47,339 bases of DNA from Deltaproteobacteria bacterium (GTDB lineage Bacteria; Myxococcota; XYA12-FULL-58-9; JABJBS01), in the NCBI GenBank assembly GCA_018668695.1, contig JABJBS010000292.1, positions 1-47,339 on the forward strand, in the 5' to 3' direction. Of this stretch, positions 43,142 to 47,339 are shown piece by piece. Numbering within the stretch: position 1 is the first letter of the stretch; the number at the start of each line of letters is the position of its first letter. The notes beneath the pieces were generated by a model. It saw only the letters and a list, made by a program, of their open reading frames with translations. It did not search any database and was not told the DNA's origin. The position numbers were made by a program, and so were the translations under genes.

Positions 43142-43280
43142 CTTTATCTCCTCTAGACGTCCAGTCTGCTTTTATTTGAGCGGTTGTCAACGGCCATATG
43201 TGGTCAATTGAAGGGAGATGGAATATCTGTTCCTTGTAGCCGGTTATCAGGGGAACTGAGCCAAGGAACGGGAGTCAGTG

Positions 43281-44357
43281 ATGAACAAGCAAATGGTATT
43301 CACAGCCTTCGGAGCAGCGGTTTGTCTGCTGGCCGTAGGGATGAGCTCGGCCCAGGCCGCCAAGGATGGTTTCTCGGAAAAAGGTGAACAAAAAGCCACA
43401 TTTGCGGGTGGCTGTTTTTGGTGCATGGAGCCTCCATTCGAGAATATCGGCGGGGTCAAAAGCGTGATCTCTGGTTATACCGGCGGTCCGGAGGTGAACC
43501 CAACCTACCGAGAGGTGGCGGGTGGTAAGACCGGCCATACCGAGGCCGTTCAAATTACATACGACGCTAACCTGGTTAGTTTTGATAAGTTACTGGACAT
43601 TTTTTGGCGCAGTATGGACCCCACGGATCCTCATGGGCAGTTTGCCGACCGCGGGACCCAGTACCGTCCAGGTATATTTTTTCACAACGAGGGCCAACAA
43701 GCGAAAGCTTTGGCATCCAAGGTAAGCCTAGAGAAATCAGGTGTTTTCTCGAAGCCTATCCGGGTGGAAATCACTGAATTCACGGTATTTTACCCAGCTG
43801 AAGAATACCACCAAGACTACTACCGAAAAAATGAATCTCACTACAAACGGTACCGCCGCGGGTCGGGGAGAGAGGGCTTCTTGAAACGGGTATGGAAAGA
43901 CCAAAAGAAAAAGTCGATTCGGTATGTGAAGCCGGATGTCTCTCAAATCCGCGCGATGCTGACACCGCTTCAATTCAAAGTGACGCAGGAAGAGGGGACC
44001 GAAAGACCGTTTAAGAATGCTTATTGGAATCATAAAAAAGAGGGCATCTACGTTGATATTGTTTCTGGAGAACCTCTCTTTAGCTCGAAGGATAAATTTG
44101 TGTCGGGTACAGGTTGGCCATCGTTTGTGCGCCCTTTAGTCCCAGAGCATGTTACCGAGCACCGCGACGCATCCTTTTTTAGCGTGCGAACGGAGGTTCG
44201 TTCGGCCTACGGGGACTCTCACCTTGGCCATGTTTTCAATGATGGTCCGAAACCAACAGGTTTAAGGTACTGCATCAATTCTGCAAGTTTAAGGTTTGTA
44301 CCGGTTGATGAACTCGCCGCAGCAGGCTACGAAGAATTCTCGAAGTTTTTTCGTTAG
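43281..44357 (+). CDS. Exported MsrA-MsrB fusion methionine sulfoxide reductase
   Basis: The ATG at 43281 follows GGGAG at 6 bases (358 residues). A Sec signal peptide (residues 1-27, cleaved near SAQAA) puts it in the periplasm. MsrA comes first, with the catalytic Cys45 in GCFWC; it reduces S-methionine sulfoxide. MsrB follows (from about residue 225) with SGTGWPSF and the catalytic Cys331 in [11 protein letters not shown]; it reduces the R form. The zinc-binding CxxC pairs of many MsrB proteins are absent. A reductant partner such as a periplasmic thioredoxin is not visible nearby. Confidence 0.95.
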   Translation: MNKQMVFTAFGAAVCLLAVGMSSAQAAKDGFSEKGEQKATFAGGCFWCMEPPFENIGGVKSVISGYTGGPEVNPTYREVAGGKTGHTEAVQITYDANLVSFDKLLDIFWRSMDPTDPHGQFADRGTQYRPGIFFHNEGQQAKALASKVSLEKSGVFSKPIRVEITEFTVFYPAEEYHQDYYRKNESHYKRYRRGSGREGFLKRVWKDQKKKSIRYVKPDVSQIRAMLTPLQFKVTQEEGTERPFKNAYWNHKKEGIYVDIVSGEPLFSSKDKFVSGTGWPSFVRPLVPEHVTEHRDASFFSVRTEVRSAYGDSHLGHVFNDGPKPTGLRYCINSASLRFVPVDELAAAGYEEFSKFFR

Positions 44358-44384
44358 CCTCATTGTGATGAAGGGCGATACTCA

Positions 44385-45197
44385 GTGAGAATTATCATTG
44401 GGGTTCTACTCGGCGTCCTGTTTGTAGGAGTCTTAGCCATGAGTTTTGATGGCGCGCTGATTTTTTACCCATCTTTGTATCCAGAAGGAAATTGGGAGAC
44501 TCAAGGGCGTGGCTCGTGCGCTGCTGAAGATGTTTTTTTTGAGGCTGAAGACGGTGTCACCACTCATGGGTGGTTTTTGAAAAATGAATCATCTGACAAA
44601 GTCCTTGTTTACTACCATGGTAACGCGGGAAGTATTGCCGACCGTTTCGAGTGGGGCTGTCAGCTCACCCAAGCAGGCGTAAGTGTGTTGATGGTCGAGT
44701 ATCGGGGCTACGGAAAGAGTTCCGGCAAGCCGAGTGAAAAAGGATTCTACCGCGACATCGAGGCCGTGTGGCAGTGGCTAACAGGCGCAGCTGGTTTTTC
44801 TTCCCATGACATCGTTCTGTATGGGAAATCCCTTGGCGGTGCGGTGGCTACGGAGCTTGCCCTTCGTCACGAACCGGGTGCGTTGGTGCTTCAGTCGACC
44901 TTTACGAGTATTCCGGATATGGCCCAGAAGCTCATCCCTGGTGTGCCTAAGTTTCTCGTTCCTACGAAAATGGATTCGTTAAAGAAGCTACCAAGTATCC
45001 GGTGTCCGGTTATGGTTGTCCACAGCCAGCAAGATGAGATTGTACCATTCTCAATGGGGCAATCTCTGGCCCGTTCAGCGACAAACCTTCATGCCTTTGC
45101 GCATTATACAGGTTATGGTCACAATGATTTAGTGATGGGTAAAGGTGAGGACATTGTCTCGCACATTAAAGCGCTCGTCGGTTCTTTCTCTCGTTGA
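44385..45197 (+). CDS. Membrane-anchored alpha/beta hydrolase (ABHD13/Bem46-like)
   Basis: 270 residues from a GTG start with AAGGGCG upstream. Residues 1-20 form a hydrophobic anchor. The fold shows YYHGNAGS (77-83, oxyanion), VEYRGYGKSSGKP (104-116), the nucleophile GKSLGG (Ser149), DEIVPFS with Asp217 and a final GHND (His246). This is the pattern of the Bem46/ABHD13 family of membrane-bound serine hydrolases of uncertain substrate. It starts 27 bases after MsrAB and is probably in one operon with it. Confidence 0.85.
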   Translation: MRIIIGVLLGVLFVGVLAMSFDGALIFYPSLYPEGNWETQGRGSCAAEDVFFEAEDGVTTHGWFLKNESSDKVLVYYHGNAGSIADRFEWGCQLTQAGVSVLMVEYRGYGKSSGKPSEKGFYRDIEAVWQWLTGAAGFSSHDIVLYGKSLGGAVATELALRHEPGALVLQSTFTSIPDMAQKLIPGVPKFLVPTKMDSLKKLPSIRCPVMVVHSQQDEIVPFSMGQSLARSATNLHAFAHYTGYGHNDLVMGKGEDIVSHIKALVGSFSR

Positions 45198-45220
45198 ACA
45201 GTCTGTCTCATAATAAGATA

Positions 45221-46930
45221 TTATCTAAAAATAGAGCGTTGCGAATCTATACTGGGAGCAGGCGAGAGCACATTTGTGTCTTGTGGTTGCATCCACGAAT
45301 TTACAGGCAGCAGCTTGCTCTTTGAAGAGGAGGGGCCAACCATGACGCGGCGGGGTTCGTCGTTGAGGTGAGGGCTTACAAGGCTGCGATAACTGTTGGC
45401 GAAGAGATTGTAGAAAAAGGTGATCACTGCGGTTTTGATTTGTGTCCACATGCTTTCATTCTGAAGCGATGCCAATGTGACTTCGTCGCAAGCACCGTCA
45501 TCGAGTGAATGCTTAAAAACTTTGTCTTCGATACTCGCCGCCAGTTCTTTGCTGTGAATGAGAGCGATGTCGTCCCAACCGCGCTCCCACGAGTTGAACT
45601 CTGCTTGACCGCTGGAGCTGAAGACAACCTCTGAATCGGCGACCATAAATTTACGATGGGAGTAATTCTTCAATTCGAATATCTTTATATTCGGCTCAGA
45701 AAGAATCCCTTCGTAGTATTGCCGGTAGATATGCCAGCTTGGCTCGAAGTCGATTCCATCTTTGGAGTTGGTGATCAGACGTATTTTAACGCCTCGCTTA
45801 GCGGCTTCGGTCAGTGCTTCGTGGAACTCCGCTACATGGACGTAGGCCATTTCAATATCCAAAGTTTTTTCAGCGCCGTGAATAATAGCCAAGAGGTTTT
45901 GTTGCATTTCGCCAGGGCCCCAAGGTGCACCGTGGGTAAGTTTAACAGGCATTTTCCCAGCGACTTGTGCTGCGGGAAAATATCGTTCGACGAGGTCTGC
46001 ATCGTTGGTGCCGGGCTCCAGTGATTTATCTCTATCAATCCAGCTTTGTAGAAAGGCAGCTTGTAGATTGTGAAGGGCGGGGCCTTGAATCTTCATTCCA
46101 AAGTCTTGGTATTCGGGTCGAAGCATTTCAGGCGTGATCACAAATGCAGGTTCGCCAACGCCTGTGCCGGGTGAGAAGGCAGCTTCTCTAGCTGATTTGA
46201 GAGACGTGGTTTCACTGGCTTTGGTAAAAGCATCCCAATATGCATCATTGGCGAAGTACTCGTCTCCAATACATGAGGCACCGACCAAGGCGGTGGTACC
46301 ATCGATGATGATTGTTTTTCGATGTTCCAACCCATGCTCAAGTGGTGAACTGAGCTTCAGATCGATGCCCGCATCTTCAAGACGTTTCAGATTTTTGCGT
46401 CCTTGACTCCACGGATAGGAAGCATCGCTCATCCCGGCATCGACCAAGACTCGAATGGCCATTTCAGGATTTTCTCGCTTCTTCTCGATGAGGAGATCCA
46501 CAAGGTATTGACCGAAGTGTCCACCGTCGAAGGTTAGCATTGCAATATGAATAGAGTCCTTGGCGTTCTTAATCTCGGGGATGACAAATTCGGTAAAATA
46601 GGCTCGGTCCAAAGCAACATCGACCTGGTTTCCGACGCTGGTTTTCCCGTAAGCGATCAGGTCACTCGGATTAATAGTGGTGCCCTTGGCAGCCTCAGCA
46701 CGAAGTTTGAGCATGTGGCTAATCATCTCAGCGCTGCTTTTATCGGTGGGATGATCGACCAGCCGGCCTGTATTGAGGATTAATTGGGAGGGCTCAGCTC
46801 GAGTAGCGGGTTCCGCGGTTACACCTAAACGCTTTGAACCAGATGCCGACACCGTCTGCATGTTTTTGCCAAGGCCTTGTAATGGTTGAGCTTTTGGTAG
46901 GCTGAGATTGGGTTGAATGTTCTGCAGCAT
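45221..46930 (-). CDS. Phospholipase D-superfamily protein (two HKD motifs)
   Basis: 569 residues. HKD motif 1 is HRKTIIID (H203, K205, D210) and motif 2 is HRKFMVAD (H425, K427, D432), the two halves of the PLD active site; the second is followed by SSSGQAEFNSWERG. Such enzymes act on phospholipids (phospholipase D, cardiolipin synthase) or on nucleic acids. No signal peptide is visible; the first 90 residues are low-complexity and Gln/Ser/Pro-rich. A hydrophobic, aromatic stretch near residues 505-520 could be membrane-associated. Cardiolipin synthase usually has N-terminal membrane segments, which are absent here. Confidence 0.88.
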   Translation of the reverse strand: MLQNIQPNLSLPKAQPLQGLGKNMQTVSASGSKRLGVTAEPATRAEPSQLILNTGRLVDHPTDKSSAEMISHMLKLRAEAAKGTTINPSDLIAYGKTSVGNQVDVALDRAYFTEFVIPEIKNAKDSIHIAMLTFDGGHFGQYLVDLLIEKKRENPEMAIRVLVDAGMSDASYPWSQGRKNLKRLEDAGIDLKLSSPLEHGLEHRKTIIIDGTTALVGASCIGDEYFANDAYWDAFTKASETTSLKSAREAAFSPGTGVGEPAFVITPEMLRPEYQDFGMKIQGPALHNLQAAFLQSWIDRDKSLEPGTNDADLVERYFPAAQVAGKMPVKLTHGAPWGPGEMQQNLLAIIHGAEKTLDIEMAYVHVAEFHEALTEAAKRGVKIRLITNSKDGIDFEPSWHIYRQYYEGILSEPNIKIFELKNYSHRKFMVADSEVVFSSSGQAEFNSWERGWDDIALIHSKELAASIEDKVFKHSLDDGACDEVTLASLQNESMWTQIKTAVITFFYNLFANSYRSLVSPHLNDEPRRVMVGPSSSKSKLLPVNSWMQPQDTNVLSPAPSIDSQRSIFR

Positions 46931-47184
46931 GGTAAAATCCTCGGTTAGGTGTCAGCCATATTATCGGCGGATTTGACCCATGTGTTGCGAGTAATTTGGG
47001 GCATTGCGTTAAAGTATCGAGAACCTCCTGGGTTTTGGCTTTTGGTACTGAATGACTGGAGGGTGCGAGAGATGAAAATTCGATTTGGGAACTCACGAAA
47101 GCTAAAATTTCACCCTTAAAGAGTCACCCCATTGAATCGGTCTAGAGGTTACCTTTAAGCTATGCGGAGAGGGAGAACATTAGA

Positions 47185-47339
47185 ATGAGTTCAGAAGTAC
47201 ATGTGCACCGTAAGCTACCGTCTACTGAGGTTTATGCCTGCTCGAAAAAGGAAGCTAAATCCTTGTTCGAAGAAATGGATGAGTTGGCCATTCATTTTGG
47301 GGAAGAAACTCATTTTGAATTCGACAAAGGCGTTCACCA
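47185..47339 (+). CDS. Partial protein of unknown function, runs off the right edge
   Basis: The ATG at 47185 is preceded by AGAGGGAGA, a good ribosome binding site, and opens a frame to the end of the window (51 codons and two bases). The start reads MSSEVHVHRKLPSTEVYACS and continues with a Glu/Lys-rich amphipathic stretch (KKEAKSLFEEMDELAIHFG). No family is recognised from this much. Confidence 0.6.
   Translation, partial: MSSEVHVHRKLPSTEVYACSKKEAKSLFEEMDELAIHFGEETHFEFDKGVH

Overview
The window is about 47 kb of a bacterial chromosome with roughly 40 complete genes and a partial gene at each edge. No rRNA, tRNA, CRISPR array, insertion sequence, integrase or phage gene was seen. A marine or aquatic Myxococcota-type (former deltaproteobacterial) organism is the best guess, an inference from gene content. 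The clues are many surface lipoproteins with Thr/Asp/Glu/Pro-rich linkers, a cysteine-rich repeat lipoprotein of the kind common in myxobacteria (21698-22498), a Delta7-type sterol reductase (19938-21287), and a CarH/LitR-like B12-binding MerR regulator (1258-2310).

Layout. Positions 1-6977 hold a tight minus-strand operon read from 6553 to 1258: SRPBCC protein, KAS III-like enzyme, thiamine-diphosphate enzyme, catechol O-methyltransferase homologue, then the cobalamin-binding MerR regulator, with a DMT exporter just downstream. It looks like an undescribed small-molecule pathway under possible light/B12 control. 6978-9522 encodes a cysteine-rich anchored protein and a secreted protein with an HxxxDx5H metal motif. 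9913-13460 holds an exported pirin, a YebC-type factor and an exported EEP-family hydrolase. 13809-19043 holds a TonB-dependent receptor, a 550-bp AT-rich region with five AACATGTT palindromes, an orphan protein and a membrane adenylate cyclase. 19238-25377 is mainly lipoproteins plus the sterol reductase, a VOC protein and a Notum/pectin-acetylesterase-like lipoprotein. 25898-32074 holds O-acetylhomoserine sulfhydrylase, a sulfatase, a PQQ-propeller lipoprotein and an aminotransferase. 32149-38514 holds an acyltransferase, hydrolases, a HAD/DUF5718-like pair and a translationally coupled set of three small related lipoproteins. 38600-47339 holds an acyl-CoA dehydrogenase, the TldD/TldE protease pair, an exported MsrA-MsrB fusion, an alpha/beta hydrolase and a phospholipase D-like protein.

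The most promising region is 1258-6977, both for its enzyme set (a bacterial enzyme very like animal COMT, and a KAS III whose catalytic His is replaced by Asn) and for its upstream region, which carries three TGTACA sites and two copies of a CTACT-N4-AGTAG dyad. That dyad recurs upstream of the TonB receptor and of a lipoprotein gene, suggesting a small regulon. A second regulatory curiosity is the AACATGTT array at 16343-16563. All functional statements come from reading motifs by eye; no database search was possible.
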